Assembly: GCF_014205765.1 (NCBI RefSeq)
Contig: NZ_JACIIZ010000016.1
Span: forward strand, 1 to 64,000
Source of the DNA: Nitrospirillum iridis
GTDB lineage: Bacteria; Pseudomonadota; Alphaproteobacteria; Azospirillales; Azospirillaceae
Direction of reading: 5' to 3'
DNA length: 64,000 bases
Position numbers and translations under genes: made by a program. A model generated the notes under the pieces. That model was given only the letters and a program-made list of their open reading frames with translations. It ran no database searches and was not told where the DNA came from. Positions 17,391 through 25,302 of this stretch are shown here, piece by piece (positions within the stretch are counted from its first letter, which is position 1; each line of letters opens with the position of its first letter).

Positions 17391-17418
17391 GACGGATGGC
17401 GGGCGCCGTCTATTCCCC
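17391..17418 (-). promoter_or_regulatory. Candidate ECF sigma promoter P4 (before GT4 gene)
   Basis: On the minus strand GGGGAATAG (17418-17410), a 15-bp gap, then CGTC (17394-17391) in the context TCCGTC. The -35 block overlaps the TAG stop of the wzy-like gene. The predicted leader to the ATG at 17348 is about 36 nt. The glycosyltransferase can thus be transcribed apart from wzx-wzy. Confidence 0.65.
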
Positions 17419-18855
17419 GGCGCGCGGCAAATGATTCATGGCGCAGCAGATCGCCAGCGGGATCCACAGCCCCGCGTCGACGAAGGTGTCCTGGTTCAGG
17501 AAGCTGAAGCCCAGGGAGGCGGCGCTGGCCAGGCGGAAATAGCCGTGGAAGGCGTCATGGGGCGGGCCCCGGAACAGCTGGCGCCAGAAGAAGACGATGA
17601 ACAGGGCGAAGCCGATCACCCCGGTTTCCGACAGCAGCCGCAGGAACAGATTCTTGGCGTTGCCCTTTTCCGGGGAGTTGGGGTCCAGCCAGCCGATGCC
17701 CTCCTTGGCGCCCTGGGTGAACAGCTGGGTGCTGAAGGCCCAGTCGGGCGCGTACTCGCCGAAATAGCGGTAGTTGTTGCCCAGCGACACGCCGAAGGCC
17801 GGGTGGTCCAGCCAGGTCAGGCCGGCGGCCTCCGCCGCGGCGAAGCGGCCGGCCAGGGCCAGGGCGTCCGTCACCCCGGTGGCGAGATCGCCGCCCGCGA
17901 TCGTGTCGAGGTCGGCCGATTGGGTCAGATAGGCGACGGGCCCCATGACATAGGTGGCGCCGGCCCCGGCGCCCAGGCCGCTCATGGCGACCACGGCGCC
18001 CCCGCCCGCCACCAGCACACCCAGGAAGGTCGCCGCCGCCCGTATGCGGCCGCGCACGGCCGCCAGGAAGACGCTGAGCCCCAACATGGCGATGATGCAG
18101 GCGAGGCCGAAGCGGGAACCGGAGAACAGCAGGCCGCCGATGGCGACGGCGAAACCGCCCGCCAGGCGCGGGCCGTGGCCGGGCAGGGCCGGCAGCCCCA
18201 CCCCCTCCTGCCGGGCCATGGCGCGGGCGATCAGGGCGGGGATCAGCAGCACGATGATTTGTGTCGCCAACCATGACGGTTCGAACGTCATGCCCTGGGC
18301 GCGACTGACCAGGCCGTCATACCGCACCGCGATCAGGTCGGTGACGGCCTGGACCACGCGCAGCAGCTCTCCGCGCTGCGCCATCGCCACCACCTGCACC
18401 CCGGCGAGGGCGATGGACGCGCCCATGCCGATGAACAGGGTGCGGAGGGTCATGCGGATGTCGGCGGCCGTGCGGATGTGCAGCCGGGCCGTGACATAGA
18501 AGGCCAGGCCCACCCCCCAGGTCAGCAGCGCGCGGATGAAACTCTCCAGGGGGGTCTGGCCCTTGAAGGCATCCGGCGGCTGGACCATCACCACGCCCAG
18601 GCCGCTGATGACGATGTAAAGCGTGAACAGGCCGAGCGCGGCGAAGCCGTCGGCGGCAAGGCGCGGCCGCTGGCCCAGCACCAGCAGGCGGTAGGCGGCC
18701 AGGATCAGCAGCAAGGCGGCCGGCACGATGGCCAGGGGCCGGGCCAGCGTGCCGTTGCCGAAAGGCAGCAGCGGCGAGGCCGAGACCGGCACGCACAGCA
18801 GCAGCGCTTGCCACAGCCATCGTTCGGCGCGGGCGAGGGGGGCGGCCGTCGTCAT
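17410..18855 (-). CDS. Wzy-like O-antigen/exopolysaccharide polymerase
   Basis: The 481-aa integral membrane protein has about ten to twelve hydrophobic helices and the long periplasmic loop typical of the O-antigen ligase/polymerase family (about residues 285-395, with DHPAFGVSLGNNYRYFGEYA). LLSETGVIGFALFI after that loop is the common closing motif. It would polymerise repeat units on the periplasmic face. The true start is the ATG at 18855, which overlaps the wzx stop as ATGA; an open frame continues upstream but runs through wzx in another frame. Whether it is a polymerase or a ligase cannot be decided from sequence alone. The cluster context favours polymerase. Confidence 0.85.
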   Translation of the reverse strand: MTTAAPLARAERWLWQALLLCVPVSASPLLPFGNGTLARPLAIVPAALLLILAAYRLLVLGQRPRLAADGFAALGLFTLYIVISGLGVVMVQPPDAFKGQTPLESFIRALLTWGVGLAFYVTARLHIRTAADIRMTLRTLFIGMGASIALAGVQVVAMAQRGELLRVVQAVTDLIAVRYDGLVSRAQGMTFEPSWLATQIIVLLIPALIARAMARQEGVGLPALPGHGPRLAGGFAVAIGGLLFSGSRFGLACIIAMLGLSVFLAAVRGRIRAAATFLGVLVAGGGAVVAMSGLGAGAGATYVMGPVAYLTQSADLDTIAGGDLATGVTDALALAGRFAAAEAAGLTWLDHPAFGVSLGNNYRYFGEYAPDWAFSTQLFTQGAKEGIGWLDPNSPEKGNAKNLFLRLLSETGVIGFALFIVFFWRQLFRGPPHDAFHGYFRLASAASLGFSFLNQDTFVDAGLWIPLAICCAMNHLPRAGE

Positions 18856-20096
18856 GGCGCCACCAAGGCGGGCCGCCCCGCCGTCAGGGGCCGCAGCCGC
18901 AGCAGATGGATCAGGCCCACCCCGGCCCGAAGCGCGCCGGCCGCCGCGGAGGCGACGCAGGCGCCGGTGAGGCCGAAGCGCCAGGTGAGCCAACTGCCCA
19001 GGGTCAGGCCGAACAGGGCCGGGTACAACTGCATGCGGAAGACGGCGCCGCTGGCGCGATATCCCCGCAGCGTGGCGCTGAACAGGGTGGCGGCCAGGTA
19101 GCAGGCGTAGGCGAACGCCAGCAGGCGCAGTTCCGCCGCATGGGCGGCATAGGCGCTGTCGTGGCCGTAGAACAGGCGCGCGGCCCACCCGGGCGCCGCC
19201 AGAATGGCCAGGAACAGGGGGCCCACCAGGCCGGCCGCCATCAGCCCGCGCCGCCTCACCAGGTGCAGCAGGCCGGGGAAGCTCAACCGGTCGCGGGCAC
19301 GCGCGACTTCCGGCACCAGGATGTTCTCCATCCCGAAGATGACCGGGCTGGCCACGGCCACGACGTTGGCCAGCGCCACCAGGGCGGCGGCGCCGGCCGC
19401 GTCGTCCCGCCATGCCAGCAGCCACAGGAACCATTGGGTGGACAGTGCCGCCAGCAGGTTGGCGCCCAGCACCGGCGCGCCCAGGCGCCAATGGGCCAAT
19501 ATTTCCGACCGCAGGCCCGGAAGGGCGGTGCGCCAGGCCGGCCCCAGGCGCGCCGCCATGGGAAGGGCCGCCAGGGCCGAGGCCGCGGCGATGGCCAGGA
19601 AGACGCCGGCGATGTCCAGATGGGCGCGCAAGGCCCATACCGCCGCCAGCGGTCCCAGATACCGCAGGGCGTCCAGCGCGATCAGCGGCGCGTGCCGGCT
19701 GTCGGCCAGCAGGGCGCGCCGCACCACCTCCTGCATCTGCCAGCAGATCAGTGCCGCGGCGGCGGCGGGCAGCAGGTTCAGCTGGCCGACGCTGGCGGTG
19801 GCCCCGGCCAGCAGGGGCAGGAAGGCCAGGACGCACAGCGGCGTCAGCAGCAGGGCCACGGCCAGGGGCCTGCCGGACGGTGCCGTCTGCACCGACAGGG
19901 GGTAGGTGATCAGCGCCTGGTGCAGGGTGTTCAGCACCAGGATGAAGGACAGCACGACGGAATAGGCGCCGTAGTCCGCGGCCGGCAAGGCGCGGGCGAG
20001 CGTCACGTTCAGCGCGAAGTTGCCGAAGCTGACCATGGCCTGATCGGCCAGCCCGCCGGCAAGTCCCAGCCCCGTCCTTTTCACTGCCGCACCCAT
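18852..20096 (-). CDS. Wzx-like polysaccharide flippase
   Basis: A 414-aa membrane protein with about twelve hydrophobic helices and no ATPase. The N-terminus (GLADQAMVSFGNFALNVTLA) is typical of the MATE-like polysaccharide flippase family. It would carry undecaprenyl-linked repeat units across the inner membrane. It forms a two-gene operon with the wzy-like gene through a 4-bp ATGA overlap. Upstream is the second copy of the conserved divergent element, which separates it from the wzz-like gene. Confidence 0.88.
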   Translation of the reverse strand: MGAAVKRTGLGLAGGLADQAMVSFGNFALNVTLARALPAADYGAYSVVLSFILVLNTLHQALITYPLSVQTAPSGRPLAVALLLTPLCVLAFLPLLAGATASVGQLNLLPAAAAALICWQMQEVVRRALLADSRHAPLIALDALRYLGPLAAVWALRAHLDIAGVFLAIAAASALAALPMAARLGPAWRTALPGLRSEILAHWRLGAPVLGANLLAALSTQWFLWLLAWRDDAAGAAALVALANVVAVASPVIFGMENILVPEVARARDRLSFPGLLHLVRRRGLMAAGLVGPLFLAILAAPGWAARLFYGHDSAYAAHAAELRLLAFAYACYLAATLFSATLRGYRASGAVFRMQLYPALFGLTLGSWLTWRFGLTGACVASAAAGALRAGVGLIHLLRLRPLTAGRPALVAP

Positions 20097-20152
20097 CGCG
20101 ATGGCCTTCGAAGCGGGGGCAGGGTGGTCCCGGCGAGGGGTCGCTGGAAAGC

Positions 20153-20180
20153 ACTATATTTTTCCGGAATTGGGGAATAT
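20153..20180 (-). promoter_or_regulatory. Conserved divergent promoter element, copy 2 (towards wzx-wzy)
   Basis: Read on the minus strand from 20180, this gives ATTCCCC, TTCCGGAAA and ATATAGT with the same spacing as copy 1 at 10253-10280. Here it faces wzx. Its first block is the back of ECF promoter P5, which faces wzz. TTCCGGAA is a perfect 8-bp palindrome. Confidence 0.55.
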
Positions 20181-20199
20181 CGGCCCGCCGCCGTCCGTC
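20173..20199 (+). promoter_or_regulatory. Candidate ECF sigma promoter P5 (before wzz-wza operon)
   Basis: GGGAATAT ending at 20180, a 15-bp gap, then CGTC (20196-20199), in the context TCCGTC. The predicted leader to the ATG at 20230 is about 24 nt. It would drive the wzz-like, GT2 and wza-like genes. Confidence 0.68.
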
Positions 20200-20229
20200 G
20201 TTCTGCCAGGTCTTGGGTGATTGGGGGCG

Positions 20230-21240
20230 ATGACAGTGGGCGTGGATACTCCAGATTTGGCGTGGGCCGGCCGCGCCGTTCCCCAACCCGCATTCGAGGG
20301 GGCCGCATTCGAGGGGGCCGGCTTCGAGGCGCCGGCATCCGACACCGCCTGGGTGGCGCGTGACGGGGATGGCGTCGGCCTGTTCCTGCGCCGCCTGCGC
20401 CGCCATGGCGTCCTGGCCGCGTTCCTGCTGTTCACCAGCGTCGCAACCTCCATCGCGCTCGCCTTCCTACTGCCCTCCTACTGGCGGGTGGAGGTGCTGG
20501 TGATGCCGGTGTCCAAGAGTGGCGCCGGCTTCGGGAACCTGGACCTGGGCAGCGCGTCGGGCATGCTCGGCGGGCTGGGTGGATTGGGCGGGGTGGCCGG
20601 CCTGCTGGGCAAGTCCTCGTCCAACGAGGATGAGGCGATGGCCGTCCTCGGCTCGCGCGAGCTGTTCGACACCTACGCCACGCAGCAGAACCTGCTGCCC
20701 GTCCTGTTCGCCAGCAAGTGGGATGCGGGGGCGAAGCGATGGATGGTGCCGGCGGATGAGGTGCCGACCCTGCGGCGCGGCTTCAAGCTGTTCAACCGCA
20801 GCATCCGGGACATCACCCTGGATCGGCGCAGCGGCATCGTCACCCTGGCCATCACCTGGAAGGATCGGGAACTGGCGGTGCGCTGGGCGCGCGACCTGGT
20901 CGCGCTGACCAACGCCCAGCTGCGCGATCGCGCGCTGGCCGACGCCAACCGCAACCTCGCCTATCTGCGCTCCGCCATGGCCAGCGCCCAGAAGGAGGGC
21001 AACAGCAACGCGCTGAACGCCGCCCTGGTCAGCGCGTATGAGCGCACGTTGCAGAACTATATGTACGCCACCGGCCAGACGGAATTCGCCTTCCGCATCA
21101 TCGACCCGCCCACCGTGCCCGACGCGCGGGAGCGGGTATGGCCCAACCGGCCCCTGTTCCTGGCGCTGGGCGTCATCCTGGGCGCCCTGCTGGCCGCCGC
21201 CGCCGTCCATCTGCGCGGGCGCGCGGTGGAAAGCCGCTGA
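20230..21240 (+). CDS. Wzz-like chain-length determinant protein
   Basis: A 336-aa inner-membrane protein with one N-terminal helix (residues ~62-81, AAFLLFTSVATSIALAFLL) and one C-terminal helix (residues ~308-325). The periplasmic part between them includes a Gly-rich SGMLGGLGGLGGVAGLLG stretch and a coiled-coil-like region. This is the polysaccharide co-polymerase layout. The tyrosine kinase domain of Wzc-type proteins is absent. The start is the ATG at 20230, with GGGGG 3-7 bases upstream. The N-terminal cytoplasmic tail contains short tandem repeats. It heads an operon with a GT2 and the export protein. Confidence 0.88.
   Translation: MTVGVDTPDLAWAGRAVPQPAFEGAAFEGAGFEAPASDTAWVARDGDGVGLFLRRLRRHGVLAAFLLFTSVATSIALAFLLPSYWRVEVLVMPVSKSGAGFGNLDLGSASGMLGGLGGLGGVAGLLGKSSSNEDEAMAVLGSRELFDTYATQQNLLPVLFASKWDAGAKRWMVPADEVPTLRRGFKLFNRSIRDITLDRRSGIVTLAITWKDRELAVRWARDLVALTNAQLRDRALADANRNLAYLRSAMASAQKEGNSNALNAALVSAYERTLQNYMYATGQTEFAFRIIDPPTVPDARERVWPNRPLFLALGVILGALLAAAAVHLRGRAVESR
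20290..20334 (+). repeat. 15-bp tandem repeats in the wzz N-terminal tail
   Basis: Two identical units, GCATTCGAGGGGGCC at 20290-20304 and 20305-20319, are followed by a decayed third unit to 20334. They encode AFEGA, AFEGA and GFEAP at residues 21-35. The unit keeps the frame when copies are gained or lost. Confidence 0.8.
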
Positions 21241-21245
21241 TCATC

Positions 21246-22187
21246 ATGCGCGCGTCCAAGATCGCCATTCTGGTTCCCAGCCACAACGGTGGCACCCTGC
21301 TGGCCGAGACGGTGGCGTCGGCCGCCGAGGCGGGGCTGCCCCCCGGCAGCTACGAAATCGTGGTGTGCGACAACGCCTCCACCGACGGCAGTGCTGACGC
21401 CTTGCCGGGCCGGGATGTCCAGGGGGCCGTGGTCACCGTCCACCGCAATGCCCGGAATCTGGGACGGGTCGCCAATTGGAACCGCGCCATCGAGACGGCG
21501 GAGGCGATGGGTTTCGGCTTCGCCCTGTTCCTGATGGTGGGCGACCTGGTGCGCGGCACCGGCCTGATCGATTTGCGCGACCGCATGGTGGGGGCTGGCG
21601 CCTGCCTGGGCATCGCCAGCTATGAGATCGTGGATGAGGCCCTGCGGCCCCGGCGTGTGGCCCGGCGCATCCTGTGGCGGGGGGCGGGTGGCCTGTCCGC
21701 GCGGGACTTCCTGGCCCAGTCGCTGGCCACCGGCGCCATGCTCCATGGTCCCCTGGGCGCCAACCTTTACCGGCTGGGCGGCGTCGCGCGCCTCCGTTTC
21801 GACCCCACGGACGAAAGCCATACCGACCAGCTGGCCACGGCTGTCTTCACCTGCGCGGCCGGGGGCGGTGTCGTCTATCTGGACCGGCCCATCTCGCGCT
21901 GGCGGGCACGGCCCGGCCGCTTCCACAGCGGCATGGAACCGCAGGGGCGGCTGGCCAGCGACGTTCGGGTCATCGAACAGGCCTGTCTGGTCGCCGGCGT
22001 GGCGGCCGACCATCCCAAGATCCGCGCCAGCACGCTGCTGCGCGCCGCTTGGCTGACCCGGGGCGACCTGCGGGCGGCCTGGGTCTGGTCCGGCGCCCTG
22101 GTGCCGGCGTCCCCCTCCTGGACCTGGTTATTCCGCCTGCTGCTCCGGCAGGCGTTCCACAAGACACCCTGGCTCGTGAAGGCCTGA
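21246..22187 (+). CDS. Glycosyltransferase family 2
   Basis: A 313-aa GT-A enzyme with the standard N-terminal start KIAILVPSHNGGTLLAETV, then YEIVVCDNASTDGSAD. The metal-binding region is replaced by LFLMVGD near residue 100, so the DxD motif is not clear. The C-terminus lacks membrane helices. It probably adds a sugar to the repeat unit. It starts 5 bp after wzz and ends 4 bp before the wza-like gene, so the three form one operon under P5. Confidence 0.9.
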   Translation: MRASKIAILVPSHNGGTLLAETVASAAEAGLPPGSYEIVVCDNASTDGSADALPGRDVQGAVVTVHRNARNLGRVANWNRAIETAEAMGFGFALFLMVGDLVRGTGLIDLRDRMVGAGACLGIASYEIVDEALRPRRVARRILWRGAGGLSARDFLAQSLATGAMLHGPLGANLYRLGGVARLRFDPTDESHTDQLATAVFTCAAGGGVVYLDRPISRWRARPGRFHSGMEPQGRLASDVRVIEQACLVAGVAADHPKIRASTLLRAAWLTRGDLRAAWVWSGALVPASPSWTWLFRLLLRQAFHKTPWLVKA

Positions 22188-22191
22188 AGCG

Positions 22192-25100
22192 ATGATGAAA
22201 AGGAATGGGGCGACGATGATGTCTGGCCGCATATGGGCGCGTCGCGCGCTGCTGGTGGCGGCGCTGGCGTCGGGCGCGACGCCGGGCCTGGCGCAAGCGC
22301 AGGCCCTGTCGCAGCTGCTGGGCGGCGGCAACGGCAACGACCTGACGGGCGACCTGCTGCGCACGGTGCAACAGCGCCTGACCGGCCAGTCCACCGTGCC
22401 AGCACTGCAGCCGGATACGCAGGTGCAGAACCCACCCGGCTATGGCCCCCAGGCGCAGGCTGCCCAGGCCTACGGCCCGCCCTCGTCCATCGAAAGGCTG
22501 ATGAGCGCCCGGGCCGGCCAGCCCATCCGCCAGTATGGCTATGAGGTTTTCGGCCGGGGCGGCCCCGTGATGGTGCGGCAGAGCGGGGCCTTGCAGGATG
22601 GTTATGTCCTGGGCGAGGGCGATGAGATCGTGCTGACCCTGCGCGGGCAGCAGAACGCTAGCTACCGCACGCGGGTGGATCGGGATGGCCGGGTGGTGTT
22701 CCCGGGCTTGCCGCCCATCGCCGGCGCCGGCCGCTCCTTCGGCGTCTTCCGCGAGGATATGGAGGATGCCGCGGGTCGCGCCCTGACCGGGACGGAAGTG
22801 CTGGTCTCCGTCGGCGCCGTGCGCCAGATCGCCGTGCGGGTGACGGGGGAGGTCAACGCCCCCGGCCTGTTCAACCTGTCCGGCCTGGGCACGGCCATGG
22901 ACGCGCTGAGCCTGGCGGGTGGCGTCAAGAACACAGGGTCGCTGCGCGATGTGCAGGTGGTGCGCGGCGGCCGCAGCTTCCGCCTGGATCTCTACAGCCT
23001 GTTGATGGGCGACGCCTCCGGCCACGATATTCCCCTGGCGGAGGGCGACCGCATCGTCGTGCCCCTGCAGACCAGCGCCGTGGCCGTCGTCGGCCAGGTG
23101 AAGCGCCCGGCCATCTATGAGTTGCCGGCCGGCCAGGCCATGGCCCCCCTGTCCACCCTGATGGCCATGGCCGGCGGGACGGAGGTGCGGGGCAGCTACC
23201 GCTATTCCATCCTGCGCACGCGGGAGGATGGCCGGCGCGAGATGGTGCAGGTGGGTGCTGGCGGCAGCGCCACGGTCCGCGACGGCGACGTGGTGTTCGT
23301 GGCGCCCACCGCCGATGTTTCCCTGGCCAAGGTGGAACTGCGCGGCGCCACCACGCTGAACGGCGCCTATCCCCTGGAAACGGTGCGCAGCCTGCGCGGC
23401 CTGCTGGCGTCCAGCGACATGTTCGCGCCCACGGCGGGCCGGCCCTTGCCCTATCTGTTGGCCGACGCCGTCATCCGCCTGGACCCGGCGACGCTGCAGC
23501 GCGTGGTCATCCCGTTCTCGGCTTCCGATGTCCTGGAGGGCAAGGCCGACGTCGCCCTGCAATCCAACGACATCGTCTACATCACCAATCTGGCGGAGAT
23601 GCGCTACATCGCCCGTAAGGCGGGCGATCTGCAGCGGACGCCGGCACGCAAGGTGAGCGACCATTTCGACCCGGTGGCGCCGCCGCCGGTGCCCGATGCC
23701 ACCGCCGCGGCGCTTCAGGCCCAGGCGGCCGCCTTGCCGCCGGGCATGGCGGCCGACCCCCGCCTGGCGCAGCTGGCGGCCCTCCAGGGCATGCAGATGC
23801 CCGCTGGCCAGGGCGCCGCCGCGACGGGCCAGGGCGCGTCGCTTGCCGCCGCGAACCCCGCCTATGCCGCTTTCGCCGCTGGGCAGCTGGGGCAGCAGCC
23901 CCAGGCATCCCAGGACCAGGGCCCGCCCAAGCCGGAGGAGGAGCGGCTGAACCCCGGCATCGTCGCGCCGCCCGACCTTGTCACCAGCCAGGACGGCACC
24001 ACCACCCGGGCGGACGACGACCAGGACCAGACCACCAGCCTTCCGGCCGGCGCCGGCGCCCTCGGCGCCAGCCAGCTGGGCGCCAGCCAAGCCCTGGCCC
24101 AGCATCCCCGGCGGCCGCCCTTGCGCCTTTTCGTGGGCCTGGACGACGATACCCGCCGCCTGCTGGTCGGCACGCTGGTGAATTACCATGTCACCGTGGT
24201 GGGCGAGGTCAACAGTCCCGGCGATTTCCTGGTCATGCCCGGCGCCACGCTGGACAAGGTGGTGCAGGCGGCGGGCGGCCTGACGCCCAAGGTGGACCTG
24301 CACGCCTTCGAGGTGACGTCGGCCGACATCGACAACGCCTCCGGCCTGTCGCGCACCGTGCGGCAAAGCTACGGCCTGCCGGTGGCGCAGTTCGCGCAGG
24401 TGGCGCTGAAGCCGTTCGACCGTGTGCGCTTCAACCCCGTCTTCTCCGACCGTGACACCGGAGACGTCACCCTGGCGGGCGAGGTCAAATTCCCGGGCGG
24501 GTATGAAATCCTGCGCGGGGAGCATCTGTCGTCCCTGCTGGCGCGGGCCGGCGGCTTCACCGACGCGGCCTATCCGGCCGGCGTGGTCTTCCTGCGCCAG
24601 TCGGTGGCCGAAGCCCAGCGCGACACCCTGCAGAAAGAGGCCGACGCGCTGGAACGCCAGATCGTTGCCGTCGTCGGCAACGCCAGCGGCAAGGTGCAGG
24701 TCACCGATGGGGAGATCGCCTACGTCACCCAGATGATCAGCCGCCTGCGTCAGGGCGCCGGTCCGGCCAGCGGCCGGGTCGCCGTGCATGTGAACCCGCG
24801 TGAGATCGCCGCCCATCCGGAACTGGACATCGTCATGGAACCGGGCGACCAGCTGGTCGTGCCGCGCCAGCCCAGCGCCGTGGTGGTCTCGGGGGAGGTC
24901 ATGGCCCCGGGCGGCATCCAGTTCCGCGGCGACCGCGGCGTGGACGACTATATCGCCATGGCCGGCGGCATGACGGAAATCGCGGACGATGACCATGTCT
25001 TCGTGATCCAGCCCGACGGTTCCGCCGTGCAGGTGAATGGCGGGGGGTGGCTGTCCGCCGCGCCCAAGCTGGCGCCCGGCTCCGTCATCGTCGTGCCGCG

Positions 25101-25203
25101 CAAACTGCGCCACTTCACCTGGGATTCCATCCTGATGGACATCATCCAGGTCACCAGCCAGCTGGCCATCACCGGCGCTTCGCTGGCGGTGATCTCCAAG
25201 TAA
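22192..25203 (+). CDS. Large Wza-like polysaccharide export protein with many SLBB domains
   Basis: The 1003-aa exported protein has a signal peptide (residues ~1-36, ending near AQAQA). An export domain (GYVLGEGDEIVLTLRGQQ, residues ~138-155) precedes repeated SLBB units such as VTGEVNAPGLFNLSG, VVGEVNSPGDFLVMPGATL and LAGEVKFPGGYEILRGEHL, and a last one after VVVSGEVMAPGG. A Pro/Gln-rich stretch near residues 500-640 separates the two halves. E. coli Wza has about 380 residues, so this protein has many more SLBB repeats and may span a thicker envelope path. No lipoprotein Cys follows the signal. It would form the outer-membrane secretion channel. Confidence 0.9.
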   Translation: MMKRNGATMMSGRIWARRALLVAALASGATPGLAQAQALSQLLGGGNGNDLTGDLLRTVQQRLTGQSTVPALQPDTQVQNPPGYGPQAQAAQAYGPPSSIERLMSARAGQPIRQYGYEVFGRGGPVMVRQSGALQDGYVLGEGDEIVLTLRGQQNASYRTRVDRDGRVVFPGLPPIAGAGRSFGVFREDMEDAAGRALTGTEVLVSVGAVRQIAVRVTGEVNAPGLFNLSGLGTAMDALSLAGGVKNTGSLRDVQVVRGGRSFRLDLYSLLMGDASGHDIPLAEGDRIVVPLQTSAVAVVGQVKRPAIYELPAGQAMAPLSTLMAMAGGTEVRGSYRYSILRTREDGRREMVQVGAGGSATVRDGDVVFVAPTADVSLAKVELRGATTLNGAYPLETVRSLRGLLASSDMFAPTAGRPLPYLLADAVIRLDPATLQRVVIPFSASDVLEGKADVALQSNDIVYITNLAEMRYIARKAGDLQRTPARKVSDHFDPVAPPPVPDATAAALQAQAAALPPGMAADPRLAQLAALQGMQMPAGQGAAATGQGASLAAANPAYAAFAAGQLGQQPQASQDQGPPKPEEERLNPGIVAPPDLVTSQDGTTTRADDDQDQTTSLPAGAGALGASQLGASQALAQHPRRPPLRLFVGLDDDTRRLLVGTLVNYHVTVVGEVNSPGDFLVMPGATLDKVVQAAGGLTPKVDLHAFEVTSADIDNASGLSRTVRQSYGLPVAQFAQVALKPFDRVRFNPVFSDRDTGDVTLAGEVKFPGGYEILRGEHLSSLLARAGGFTDAAYPAGVVFLRQSVAEAQRDTLQKEADALERQIVAVVGNASGKVQVTDGEIAYVTQMISRLRQGAGPASGRVAVHVNPREIAAHPELDIVMEPGDQLVVPRQPSAVVVSGEVMAPGGIQFRGDRGVDDYIAMAGGMTEIADDDHVFVIQPDGSAVQVNGGGWLSAAPKLAPGSVIVVPRKLRHFTWDSILMDIIQVTSQLAITGASLAVISK

Positions 25204-25214
25204 CGCCTCCCCCT

Positions 25215-25242
25215 GGGGAATAAAGGGCTCCCGGTTTCCGTC
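25215..25242 (+). promoter_or_regulatory. Candidate ECF sigma promoter P6 (before radical SAM operon)
   Basis: GGGGAATAA (25215-25223), a 15-bp gap, then CGTC (25239-25242) followed by CTT. It lies between the wza-like stop and the first of a chain of six genes that ends at 32241, with a leader of about 55 nt. Confidence 0.66.
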
Positions 25243-25302
25243 CTTGGTTCAGAGGGACGGGCGGGGGCCTGTTCCCGGTCTTTCTCCGCGATGGGATGGC
25301 GG

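Noticed and set aside
17410-20406. A 998-codon open frame covering wzy and continuing through wzx
   Set aside because: Only the part from 18855 downwards encodes a membrane protein. Upstream it is out of frame with the clear flippase gene.
23031-23040. Further GGAATA words (1486, 1726, 19955, 23034 minus, 53588 minus, 56614)
   Set aside because: All are inside coding regions and none has CGTC at 15 or 16 bp.
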